Below, in pieces: positions 43,775-54,180 of a DNA stretch of 64,000 nucleotides; position 1 is the first letter of the stretch, and every line of letters starts with the position of its first letter. The stretch is from assembly GCA_963556145.1 (NCBI GenBank), contig OY744465.1:1178001-1242000 (forward strand), read 5' to 3'. Source of the DNA: Hygrocybe punicea (lineage: Eukaryota; Basidiomycota; Agaricomycetes; Agaricales; Hygrophoraceae). A program made the position numbers and the translations under genes. The notes below the pieces were generated by a model, which searched no databases, was not told the origin of the DNA, and saw only the letters and a program-made list of their open reading frames with translations.

Positions 43775-44399
43775 CCAGTACAGAGCCAGACTTGCGTACT
43801 GGGAACCATACTTTTGGTTTTTGACCTACCACACCCTTAAATGAGTGTAAACCCAATCCTGGCCACCAGCCCACATTACCCACCAGCACCCAAGCTGCAC
43901 AGGTTCCCTCCATTGACCCTCATCTTTTGAAACTAGTGTTGCCGTAGTTCGGTTCCGAACCTAGCCGAACCCGGTTCAAACCCCGAACCGAACCCTAGGT
44001 TCAGTCTAAGTTCAGCCAAGTGCTGAACCGGACCGCGGGTTCAGTTCCGGGTTTCGAGGCCTGCCGGATTTCCTGAACGGCTCCAAACCGCATCCAAACC
44101 GCGAACGCGGATGTTTTCAAGGTATTTAATTCATTTGTTTTTCGTATTTCTTTACTTACTTTTTCGTGTTAAACGGTATCATGTGACCATTACACGAAGT
44201 TTCTTCACCAACAACAACAACTTGAATGCAAGGTCAATGAACGCGACACAATGTCGCATTCATGGACACAAGTAAGTTTTATCATTTATCTTAACTTTAC
44301 TAATATTATCTGTTACAGGAAACTCGACCGCGACCACATCGTGAGCACACCACCGCGGCACAAAATGGATCCCAACACCAACGCGATGCCAACGGACGC

Positions 44400-44870
44400 G
44401 GGACAGCCGCAACACCACCACCACCACCACCACCACCAGCGGCGGCAACGGCAACAGCAATGGCAATGGCAACCAGGCAACGACAACGGCAACGGCCAGC
44501 AGCAGCAGCAACAGCAGAAGCAGCAGCGCCGGCAGCAACGGCAGCAGCAGCAGTGGCAGCGGCAGCAGCAACGGCAAATGCCATCCAACATCACCACCAG
44601 CGGCGGCAACAACAATGGCAAGGACAACCACGACGGCCAGCAGCAGCAGCAGCAATGCCGGCAGCAGCAGCAACAGCGGCAGCGGCAACGGCAACAGCAG
44701 CAGCAGGAGCGCAGCAACGACAGCAGCAACGGCGGCAGCAGCAGCAGCAGCAACGGCCACGACAGCAGCAGCAGCAGTGGCAGCAGCAACGGCGACAGCA
44801 GCAGCGGCAGCGGCAGCAACAGCGACAGTGGCAACGGCAACGGCAGCAGCAGCAGCGCCGGACGGCTCCC
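44400..44870. repeat. CAG/CAA/CAC trinucleotide-rich array
   Basis: A degenerate run of CAGCAG, CAACGG and CCACCA triplets that keeps all forward frames open as poly-Gln/His/Ser/Ala/Thr stretches. The open frame 44251-44991 exists only because of this. I would not call a protein here. Confidence 0.9.
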
Positions 44871-44884
44871 CTGCAGCCCAACTA

Positions 44885-44936
44885 CCTCGCGAAGTGCAGC
44901 GCCATATCAATTGATACGTGCCTGCCATTCGCGAGG
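44885..44936. other. Hairpin motif CCTCGCGAA...TCAATTGA...TTCGCGAGG (copy 1)
   Basis: A nested palindrome: outer arms CCTCGCGAA and TTCGCGAGG, centre ATATCAATTGATAC. It lies near the right end of element E. Two tandem copies of a closely similar hairpin are at 51270-51321 and 51369-51420. Confidence 0.85.
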
Positions 44937-47485
44937 AGAACAGAGCTCATGGGGTGAGCCCATCTCGGTCCGGGGTTCAGACCGCGTCTGAACCCAGACC
45001 GAACGCGAACAGACGGTTCGATGCCGTCTGGGTCCAGGTTTGGCCCAGCGCCAAACCGGACCCGAAGTTCAGTTCGCGGTTCCGCCAAAAAGGGTCGGAA
45101 CCGGACCGAACTGAACTTCGGCAACACTATTTGAAACCAGCTGGTAAGTCCATATGACATGCTGCCATTTGGTTTTTCTGTAAATCCTGTTGATGTAGCC
45201 ATAGGGCAGGCTCGTGCCCCTCAGACCTTGCAGCAATGGAGCAACAATAGAGGCCAGCCAGAGGAATGTGAACTCAATCCTGGTCACCAGCCTGTTTGGC
45301 AGCTTTCAGCACTGGTCACCGCACAGGTTCCATTTGCCAGTGCTGGCCCTTACATTGCAAAACCAGCTGGTAAGTTCATGTGACATGCTGCTATCTATCT
45401 TCTCAGTGAATTCTCCAAAGCCAATTATGGACAGGCTCATAACCCTCAGTACTCAAACCAAGCGAGTAATGTACCCTGGTGGACAGACACTTTGCAGGGT
45501 TCTCAGAATAATAAAGATGAGGCATTTTCATCTGATGAGGAGAGCGCTGACTCAGGCTCCAATCAACAGATGGTGTCAGGTGAAGAAGAATGAAGTTCTG
45601 AGGATGATCCACCAGCACAAAACTATGCCAACAACACCCAAGTACAATTTCATACCACAAAGTATGACAACAATCAATATACACCTTACAACCATAATGA
45701 CAACAACCTCATGACTGTAATGACACTGAACAAAATGAATTTTATGGCCGCAACGACAGTAACGACTCTGACCTGTATTTAAATACTAACAACTGACAGC
45801 AAGCCTTCAATTATCAATGTCACAACACTGATATCAATGGGCCCCATGGAGACCCACTACTAGGTGAGCCCTTTTTCTCACAGATTTTTATTTCAGCAAT
45901 CTACCTTGAGTTAGAGCCAGGATTTGACCGTTCACCATCCAAAGATGAGCAGTTTGCTGAGGGATCACTCAGGTCACCAAACACCAATGGCAACAGTATG
46001 CTGTTCTTGAAAATCAATGATTAAAATAATCATTTTCATTTCAAGATCAAGGGGTGCCGGTGGGGCCGGGGGGGAACGCCAGGGTAATTAATTAACATAC
46101 CCATTTAGCACCTTTGACACATTGTCCCTCCAGATACCACCCAGGATGCCCCCATACAGATGTCACACACAGTTGGTCACGCAAATGAGGTATGTTCCTT
46201 GAACATCATTATACCTTGCTCACCAATATTTTTTAGGATAATATGGAAGACGATTCATTTGATGTTGTCACCAGCCACCACAAACAAAACCATGTACCAA
46301 AGCCACCTGCCCCTTCACGTCTTGCTGCCATATGCCAGTCTGGTTGGGCTCAGCCCTTCGACAACAGTGATGATGGCTCTTCCAAGTCAGGTACTGAATC
46401 TGATTCACATAGGCAAAAGAAATCAAGGGCGAAAAGGCACACTCATAGACCATATAGTGTGACAACCACTAACCCGAAAAGGCTACACTACTATCCATTT
46501 CAGTAGAGAGATGTCTTAGAAGAGGCGAAGTTCAAGTTTCGCCGATGGTTGAGGATCACAAATGCCTTTCCAGACCCCAAAAATGAAGAACACCACAAGG
46601 TAGCCACTGAGTGCATCAGTCAGGCAATCTTTGAACACCAGGAGAGTGGTGGCCATGTTGAAGACAGTGTGATTGCTCTTTATTTTTGCTGCATGGTTAC
46701 TCATTGTTTGCCAGGATTTTATCCCAATTGCGAGAAGTTCATGATTCACTACATTAGGATCTTTTTACATATTTATGATTTCAATTACTGACCGCTGTTT
46801 TCATAGCTTTTTGCTGATTGTTCAACTTTTCATGGTGATCTCAAGGCAAAGGCTAAAAGTGTTGTAGAACATCACTACTGTATCTCCCCCAAAGAAATGC
46901 CATCTGGTCAAAATGAATATTGCTATGGTGCAGCAAAATATTGAGCAGTACCTGGAAAATGGGAACTTTCTACATGACAAAAAAAAGGACAGCCAGGTAA
47001 GGACCGCAATAATATCAGAAGCCAACTGATCTTTTTTTTTATAATAGGGAAGAACAAACAACGTGATGCATGCAGCAATTGTGGAACTGTGTCAATATTT
47101 CTATGGTCAATCAAAGTTGGCCTCCCGATTCCCAGAGGATTTTGAGGAAGAAGTACCATGCAGAATAGTTGCACTTTGTGCAACTATGGTATGCTGTCCC
47201 CTTATTTTATCCATTTCACTTTCAACTTTTTCTGCTCAACTCAGATCAAATGTATCCTCACCACCTACCAGGGTGGTTTTTACGATGAGAAACATGAGTT
47301 TGACAGAGAAACATATAGGCAAACATATGAAGGGATTCTACAGCTCATTGAAACCATGAAAGGGAATGCTTATCATTGGGGGAAGTTCTGTGCTGCCCAG
47401 AAACAGTGGGCAGAGAGGGGCCGGTAAGTGATATATTATGAAGCATTGATTACTCTGACATGTTACCCGAATTGAAAGGTTTCAT

Positions 47486-47512
47486 TAAAGAGGATTTCCA
47501 TGCCCAAGAGGT
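47486..47512. repeat. 27-bp direct repeat, left copy, flanking element F
   Basis: The 27 bases from TAAAGAGGATTTCC to CCCAAGAGGT recur exactly at 49174-49200. Between them lies the truncated LTR element F. In both places the reading is KEDFHAQEV, the gene frame. The length is far above the 4 bp typical of this LTR family. Confidence 0.85.
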
Positions 47513-48872
47513 AGATGACTAGGTGGGCATGAGGTGGATTGATGTGGCACATGTGTGGGGCCTCGATAACGGCAGGGGAGGCTGGTACGGACTTGTGAGG
47601 GATGCTGTGGGGTGCTGAGATGTTGTACAAGGTGGCAGAGTGTCCAATGAACAAGTGAGCGGCCGGGGATGTCGAGTAGATGGGTAAATGAGGTGGATTG
47701 ACATTGCATGGCATTGGGGACTCGATAATGATGGGGATGGCTTGTGTGGACTCGCAAGGGACGCTGTGAGGTGCTGGGAGGCTGTACGAGGTGGTGGGAT
47801 GTCCAACAAAGGGGGGCGAGGCCAGGGATGTCAAATATGCGTGTGCATATGGTGGAGTGACATGGCATGGCATGGGGAGCTCGAACGTGGTGGGGATGGC
47901 TCACACGGACTCACAAGTGGCAATGGAGGGTGCTGGGATGTGGTACAAGGTGGTGGGCAGTCCAATGCAGGTGGGAAAGGCTGTGGGTCTCGACTTGCCG
48001 GAGGCACGAGGTGGGTTGGCATGACTAGCAGCCACGTCATCCAAATGGTGTGGGAACAGCTCATTAAGGGCAGGGGGTGGTTCCTGGCAAGGAGAGAGGC
48101 TGGGTGACACAGGTACATGTGCTTGGCATTGTGGGTCCTGGAGTTCAATGGGATTGGTCCACCACAGCGACGATGACATGAGGGGGAGTGCTGGGGCCTG
48201 TGTGGACATGTAAAATGTGGTTTGTGGGGGTAGGATGCGTGGTGATGTGGGTGCCGGACTGGGTACGTGAGTTCATTGATGGTGACGTGGCATGTTGGCA
48301 GGGTGTCCAAACTTGGGCCAGATTTGCTCGTTTTGGATGGCGAAGGTGAATGGGCACTTTTGGGATGCAGAACGAGGAAGTGGGATGTCGAACGGAGGGG
48401 GAACGGGTGCCTGAGCATTGTCTGGCAGCACCGGAATGGGTTGGTGGCAGGTTTAATGGGTTTGGATATGCTTTCCCACACAGGTACCTCTAAGATGACT
48501 AGTCGGCACATACTTTCGTCCACAGACACAAATTTCTTCATGATTCTTCCCTTTTTCAACTAATTCAATGTGTTCTTCTTCTTGAACCCGACTCGTTTTG
48601 GGTGCTTGCACAACATTTGGGACTTTTTGGGTGTTTTTGGGGGCATCGAGGGCTGTAGTTGGTTGGAAATTGAAGAGACGGAAGTGGACTATAAGGTAGA
48701 AGATGAATATATATGAAAACGAGAGACTGAGACTGAGGAAAAGTGATAACAAGAGAATGTCGGGTGTGTCAGCATGTGACGATTCCGTGACTCTGAAACT
48801 CGTGAGAGGGAAGAGCTGCCATCGGAAAGGTGCTAGAAAGGTATAGATAAGCAAGTTGAGTACTGAGAACAT
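47513..48872 (-). pseudogene. Element F protein: Cys/His finger and His/Pro-rich repeats
   Basis: Minus-strand reading: TQKVPNVVQAPKTSRVQEEE then VEKGKNHEEICVCGRKYVPT with SHLRGTCVGKHIQTH (about 48640-48455). The pattern C-x-C-x(2)-K-Y-x-P, then H-x(3)-C-x-G-K, matches the element B cluster. Downstream frames are rich in Pro, His and Ser with repeated CHAMPHS/TTLYNI-like strings. No coiled coil is preserved because the 3' end is missing. Frame breaks are present. Confidence 0.5.
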
Positions 48873-49173
48873 CTTGGGGAAGCTGCAAAGCTATGAAGTG
48901 TCGACGTCAGGGCACAGGTAGTCTTTTGCTGCCGAAAAAGGAGTGGTGATGTCAAAAATGGCAAAAACAAGATAAAAAAGAAAGTGAGAAGAGATTTGAC
49001 AATCCTCGTGGTGGGCTCCAGATGTAGTGAATGCAGCCATTGTAGGTGCGAATTGTGGTTTGCAAGTCTGTTGTCAGTGGGATGAAAACCCAAACTCTTC
49101 TTGTTTGTGACTATTTACAAAAGCCACTATATACAAATTGTAGAACAAATGGGGAATCTGGTGAAATGAAGGA
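47513..49173 (-). mobile_element. Element F: truncated LTR element of the A/B type
   Basis: On the minus strand the order is: a partial LTR (49173-49023) related to that of element B, lacking roughly its first 90 bases and ending ATTCACTACA; the primer-site motif TGGAGCCCACCACGAGGA two bases on; and a proline-rich coding region. No second LTR is found at the 47513 end. It is bordered by a 27-bp direct repeat. It sits inside the DUF6532-type gene, which continues at 49174 with VIYLYIVLRQKHV. Confidence 0.75.
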
Positions 49174-49252
49174 TAAAGAGGATTTCCATGCCCAAGAGGT
49201 CATCTACCTCTACATTGTACTTCGGCAAAAGCATGTGTGGATACTCAGTTGA
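49174..49252 (+). pseudogene. DUF6532-type gene, last fragment
   Basis: Reads KEDFHAQEVIYLYIVLRQKH and VWILS, then TGA at 49250. It continues the frame interrupted at 47512 by element F. Confidence 0.55.
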
Positions 49253-50167
49253 TGGTTGTCTTAGATTAAAGGGAGAATTAGTGTCTCTGTGCGCTTGAGC
49301 CTACAGCCATTGTTGTTATAAAAATTTATTTGCCATTTCTGGTTTTCAACCGTTTGCCAAGTGTGGGAAACAAAAGCAACCAGGGGCTGTGATTCCGGTA
49401 CATTCTGGACCAGCTATAGAGTACTAACAGATTGTCTGCTCAGCTACAAAGTCCTCTACAGATGGCTGGCCAAGTTATACAGTACTCCATAGAAGTTGTG
49501 CCAAGCTAGGTAGCGCTATCAACCCTAAGACCTTGATATGGCTGCTTTAGGTGCTATGATAGCTATGGACTTGCTATATAAGGCTGCATAGCAGACCCTG
49601 GTTTTGCTGATGGATAATAGCTTTCTTGACATTGATTTTGGCTTTCTTGACTGGCAATGACTGCAATCTTGGCCTTCTTGACTGGAACCAAGTCTTCATC
49701 ATTTGAATCAGCCTTCCTCTTTGCTGTGGTCTGGGAGCTGTGACAAGAACCTGCAATGACACAAGCACAGGCAATGCCTTTGCTTGGCATGCCTCACAGT
49801 GCAGTGAGCCAGAGGTGTGAGAGGGAGAAAGTAGAAGTAGCTATAACATCAGAGTTGTGAATATGAACTGTGATTTTTGGAAGAACTTGAAGTCTGATGG
49901 CAAGGCTTGTCCATCAGGTGCTGCAGGCATTGTGTTGTTTACATCTGAGTCAAAAAAAGTCTATTTATTGTTCCAGTTTAGAGTGGTATCAAAACAGAAC
50001 CTGCTATACTTACAGCATTTGCAGGTTGGCAGTTTTAGACCACATAAGAACAGTTTCAAGAACTACAGGACTGCCTGAACCAGAAACAAGATGGTGACCC
50101 AGGGTGTGGTTCAGCCAAAGGACCCAGATGGAAAAACTTCTTTGGAGTTTGCACTGAGTTTGGATCG
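49253..50167. other. No gene recognised
   Basis: A minus-strand stretch at about 49790-49575 reads KRKADSNDEDLVPVKKAKIA, a basic nuclear-signal-like string, but it is short and isolated. Small imperfect repeats around CTATAGAGTACT/CAAAGTCCTCT occur at 49415-49510. Nothing else is supported. Confidence 0.35.
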
Positions 50168-50555
50168 GTTCCAAGTAGTGTTGCCATGGTCCGGTCTGGT
50201 TACGGTTAACAACGGTTAACCCAAATATGGCTATTCAAACCAGACCAGACCATTGGGACCACAGTTAACTGTGGTTAACTGTCCCAAAAAGGCAGTCTGG
50301 GGCAACCTCAAGCCATGTCAACCGCAATTACAAGAACGCTGCAACGATGACTCGACGATGATGATGGTAACCGCTGGCAAGGCTGGAGAAGTGGTGCGCC
50401 CATTCCATGGCCCCGGTATGTCCCCCTGCTGTCTGTTCTTTATGTTAAACCGACTTACTAACCACTCCCCACTCTTGTCCAGAACACCAGCGGGTTCAGT
50501 GAGAGTAGAAGCCTTCAGTGGCCAGAACGACAGCAGTGTCATGCACCTTTCGACT

Positions 50556-50754
50556 AATATATCGACTATGGTCAGTCCATTAGTAAAAAGAATATATATT
50601 AAAATAAATTTAAATATTATAAAAATAAATAAGAGTAGGCGGAGGGGGAGGGGTCGACTATGGTCAGTCCATTAGTAAAAAGAATATATATTAAAATAAA
50701 TTTAAATATTATTAAAATAAATAACAGTAGGCGGAGGGGGAGGGGAAACGGAGA
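50556..50754. repeat. Tandem pair of about 95-bp AT-rich units
   Basis: Two consecutive near-identical units beginning TCGACTATGGTCAGTCCATT, then AT-rich (AATATATATTAAAATAAATT), each ending TAGGCGGAGGGGGAGGGG. They precede a long purine- and then pyrimidine-biased degenerate array. Confidence 0.9.
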
Positions 50755-50759
50755 GGAGG

Positions 50760-51196
50760 GAGGGAGGGGAAATGGAGAGGAGGGGTCGCCCCTGACCTTG
50801 CCATCATCCTTGTGGTCCGTCCTCATCCCTGTCCTCATGGTCCATTGCCTCTGGTTGCTGTCATTCCCGTCTTCCGGGTCCCCGTCACCTTCATCTTCCT
50901 CGTTCGACCTGGCCACCCCTGTTTCTGCATCCTTCTCATCCACGTCCGGCATGGTCGCTCATTGTTATCCTCATTGTCCTGGTGTCCGTCATTGTTGTCA
51001 TTGCCATCCCTGCTGTCGTCGTTCTGGTCATTGTCACCATCCCCATTCCCATCCCCATTGTCGTCCCTGTTCTCGTCGTTGCGGTCATCCTTCCAGTCCC
51101 CATTCCTGTTCTCATCGTTCCAGTCCACATTGTCTTCATTCCGGTTCCTGCTGTCGTTGTTGCCACCCATGTTGTCATTGTTGCTGTGGGGATGAG

Positions 51197-51227
<31 letters not shown>

Positions 51228-51860
51228 GATAAGACGACAGCGGGTACCCACCACATTCCATCCTAAGTACCTCGCGAACAATGGGGGCGCGTCAATTGAC
51301 GCGCTCCATGTTTTCGCGAGGTTGGATGGTGCTGGGGTGTTTCCATGGGCGTCCGCACGTGCTCACTACCTCGCGAACAACAGGGGCACGTCAATTGACG
51401 CGCTCCGTGTTTTCGCGAGGTTGGATGGCGCTGGGGACATCCCATGGGCATCCGCCTCGTTTCTGGTGTCCGTTGCCCGTCCCCGTTCCCGTGCTCACTG
51501 TCCTCGTCGTCGCCATCGTCATCGTCCCTGTTGCCGTCGTCATCCCCATGGCCGTTGTCCTTCTTGTCCCGGTCTCCATTGTCCTCGTTGTCCCGTTCCC
51601 CCATTGTCGTCTTCCCGTTGTCGTAGTTGCCGTTCCCACTTTGTCATTGTCTTCCCATTCTCGCCGTCATTGCGTTGGTCGTTGTTTTTGTCTTCATTTA
51701 CCCCGTTGTCCTCATTCCCGTTGTCCTCATTCTTGCTGTCATGGTTGGCCTGGGTTGTCCCCGTTCTCAGCTGCATCCCATCTGCTTGTTGCTGTTGCCG
51801 TGTTCACGTTCATTTGGCGCAAGGGTGCGGGAAAAAAATCTAAAGATGTTTAAGTAGTTA
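50760..51860. repeat. Degenerate GTCNTC/GTTGTC array
   Basis: A cryptic simple repeat of GTC, CTC, ATT and CCC triplet-like words keeps all frames open on both strands as low-complexity peptides. The array is split at 51256-51430 by the tandem hairpin pair. No protein is supported. Confidence 0.8.
51270..51420. repeat. Tandem pair of CCTCGCGAA...TTCGCGAGG hairpins
   Basis: Two hairpins, 51270-51321 and 51369-51420, lie 99 bases apart in a tandem duplication. Outer arms are CCTCGCGAA/TTCGCGAGG; the centre is the palindrome CGTCAATTGACGCG. They match the hairpin in element E (44885-44936) in plan and in most arm bases. Confidence 0.9.
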
Positions 51861-52069
51861 GTAGAATAAACCGAATTACACTTACCTTGGGTGTTACGCG
51901 TAATCGTTGCATGATTGAGTTTGTTCCAGCTGACCAAAGAAGGTCACATGGTCCATGTGTGGCAAGAAGGGTATATAAGCTGCCCCCAAACTCTTTCAAA
52001 TCTGCTCTCGAGCCATTTAAATTTACAGGTCATAAATAAATAAATAAAATTATATAATTATTACAGTAC

Positions 52070-52230
52070 CGACTACAGTCGGCTAAGTCAGCTCGACTAC
52101 AGCTTGCCAGATTGGCATAGTCAAAGTCAAGTTGATCGGATAGTTGTAGTCGAGTTGGAGGTTGACTCGGCTAATATCAGCTATGACTACAACTTCAAGT
52201 CAACTGCTAGTTGTAGTCGTGGCAACACTA
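52070..52230. mobile_element. Orphan right end of a copy-1-type hAT element
   Basis: Dense TAGTCGAC/GTAGTCG motifs end in TAGTCGTGGCAACACTA at 52230, like the ends of the hAT copies at 29527 and 36203. No matching left end was found upstream, so this is a fragment of a non-autonomous relative. Confidence 0.6.
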
Positions 52231-52324
52231 CGCACAACACAACCATCTTCAAAGTAGAAATGCTGACAGGCTTGACAGTCGTGAATGCAAGCAATCTCTC
52301 CCTTACCACATTCAAGAAAGGAGA

Positions 52325-52620
52325 GATGGTGGTTGCCCGTCCCAGGCGCTAACAATGCGAACGCGGGATGGGAGACCCACGCAAACACCCTAAATGAGGG
52401 GGCAAGATTGCAAGCACCCCAAATGATGATGGCAACACCCAGCACATGCATTAATGTTCCCCAGCGCCATGACATCGGGTTTGAGGGGGAGAGATGGCGG
52501 TTGCCTGTCCCAAGCACCAACATGGGATGGGAGACCCACACTGACACCCTAAATGAGGGGGTGAGATTCCCAGCACCCCGAATGATGATGACAATGCCCA
52601 GAGCATGGGCCATTCCCTGA
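52325..52620. repeat. Degenerate direct repeats of about 165 bp
   Basis: GGGATGGGAGACCCAC and CACCCTAAATGAGGGGG recur at about 52365-52405 and 52525-52565, with flanking GAGAGATGGYGGTTGCC. They make up two diverged units with no recognised gene. Confidence 0.7.
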
Positions 52621-52849
52621 TGACAAGACAAGCCCAGGGCAATGACCACAGCCGTGGGATGAGGGCACACATGAACACGATGGAGGAGAATGTTGACAGA
52701 AGCAGGAGACCAATGTGTCGGACAAGGGAAGAAAACACTACTGCCCTGATAACTAGTGTGTTTATTCTTTTCATTCATATATTATTGTTACACTACTGAT
52801 TACCACCAATCCCCAGCCACTACTCCACTCTCACCTTCATGTGTGGCAG

Positions 52850-53340
52850 CAATACAGCACCAGCACCAGCACCAGCACCAGCACCAGCAGCACCAGAACC
52901 AGCACCAGCAGCCATAGCACGACGAAGAAGGCAACAACAACGGTGAGGACAGGGATGAGGATGGGGACTGCAATGATCGCAGGGACCAGAATGATCGCGG
53001 GGACAGTGACGAGGGACAGACGAGGATGACATAGCAGGGCCAGGAAGGGGACAACAGGGACAGGGATTGGCACAACGAGAATGGGGATGGGCACAATGAG
53101 GATGGGAATGGGGACAACGAGGACGGGATCTCGACTCCTTGCCCTGTAATGCAAATGTGACCGGGACAGTGACAACAAGGACAACGAGACAATGAGGATG
53201 GGGACAAGGACATGAGCCAATGGGAATGGGGATGACGGGGAAGATGGGGACTGGATTCACTAGGACAACGAAGACGGGATGACAAAAACAACCATGGGGA
53301 TGACAACGGAGATGAGGACGGGGACAGAAGACGAGGGCGG
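52850..53340. repeat. ACCAGC microsatellite and GACGGGGACAA-type degenerate array
   Basis: An ACCAGC run at about 52856-52912 is followed by a purine-rich array of GATGGGGACA-like words to 53340. Both strands are open in several frames; no gene is supported. Confidence 0.8.
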
Positions 53341-53744
53341 AAAGGTGAATGAATGTGCTCCCTGCCTCCCCTCCCCCCTGCCTCCTGCTCCTGCTCCTGT
53401 TCCCCTCCCTCCCCATTCTCTCCTCCTCCTCAGCTTGCTTGCGCATTGTATGGGCTTGTGACAAATTTGAGGAAGTCATTTGGAAGCTGAACCATGATTC
53501 AGTCAATGATGGTTTGGTTAGAAGAAGGATGGGTCTGTTGTGACTGATCTGGGTGACATGACATATGAGGAGATGGTATTGAGGATGAGGTTAATGTTTG
53601 TGATGCATGAGAAGAGGTGGATGGATGTCTGGTTGAGGAGCTTAATGGGGGATTGGTTGAGAAGGGTGGAGGTGCATTTTGTGGGCATCAACAGGAGCAG
53701 TAGCACACTCTTGCAGTATTTTACCCTATACCACTGATTCCCAG

Positions 53745-54180
53745 TGGGACAATGTGGAGTCCACATGGACAAAGTGAACAATGTGGACAATGTGGACTCC
53801 ACATGGACTCCACATGGAATCCACATAAAAAAGTCAAAATGCACTGGGTTTTTTTCACTTTTTTGACTTTTTCTCCTTCAATATCAATGCTATTGCAAAT
53901 ATAAAACTATTTTTAGCATTCTAAACTCATAGGGCTTAGTTCAAGACTCATAGAAAATTTTATTTCTAGTGGGATTCCACATGGATTCCACATGGACTCC
54001 ACATGGACTCCACATGGACTCCACATAGAAAGTCGAAATGCAACTGTTTTTTTCTGACTTTGTTGTTCCACATGGACTCCACATGGATTCCACATGGACT
54101 CCACATGGATTCCACATGGACTCCACATGGATTCCACATGGACTCCACATGGATTCCACATGGACTCCACATAGAAAGTC
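53745..54180. repeat. CCACATGGACTCCACATGG minisatellite
   Basis: A perfect to near-perfect tandem of 11-12 base units alternating CCACATGGACT and CCACATGGATT. It appears in blocks at 53755-53825 and 53973-54175, separated by a shared GTCGAAATGCA...TTTTTGACTTT segment that itself recurs. The peptides it spells (HVESMWNPCGV) are artefacts. Confidence 0.9.

Larger units (their letters stand above)
43934..45129. mobile_element. Element E: non-autonomous hAT-like element with a CAG/CAA array
   Basis: 1,196 bp with ends TAGTGTTGCCGTAGTTCGG and CGGCAACACTA. The perfect 8-bp repeat TTTGAAAC flanks it (43926-43933, 45130-45137). The subterminal regions carry many GAACCG/CGGTTC motifs. The middle is a long trinucleotide-rich array. 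Excision restores the exon as DPHLLKPAG followed by the GTAAGT donor. No transposase is encoded; TIR similarity suggests mobilisation by a hAT enzyme such as that at 29845. Confidence 0.95.
43450..47512 (+). pseudogene. DUF6532-type fungal protein gene, interrupted
   Basis: The 5' part is Pro/Gln-rich (PPATQSPMPTLVQPITHLVP). It has at least two related exons ending alike: NECKPNPGHQPTLPTSTQAA to HLLKPAG, and EECELNPGHQPVWQLSALVT to YIAKPAG, each followed by a GTAAGT donor. A polar stretch follows (NPQYSNQASNVPWWTDTLQG). The conserved domain spans 46506-47425: EAKFKFRRWLRITNAFPDP, LLADCSTFHGDLKAKAKSVV, GRTNNVMHAAIVELCQYFYG, FPEDFEEEVPCRIVALCATM and YDEKHEFDRETYRQTYEGIL, joined by short introns. 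I recognise this as DUF6532, a domain of unknown function expanded in Agaricomycetes. Frame breaks include a TGA in FGF-PTTPLN (near 43830). A solo LTR and element E interrupt it; after 47512 element F is inserted and the gene resumes at 49174. Confidence 0.7.

Noticed and set aside
44251..44991. A 246-codon Gln/His-rich protein in element E
   Set aside because: The frame is open only through the triplet array, and equally long frames are open on the other strand.
50812..51857. Several open frames of 100-190 codons on both strands
   Set aside because: All fall in a degenerate GTC/CTC word array with low-complexity translations and no conserved motif.
50176..52230. A complete hAT element using the left end of G and the right end at 52230
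   Set aside because: The left end reads CATGGTCCGG and pairs with 61885, while the end at 52230 belongs to the GTCGTGG type; they are not a matching pair.
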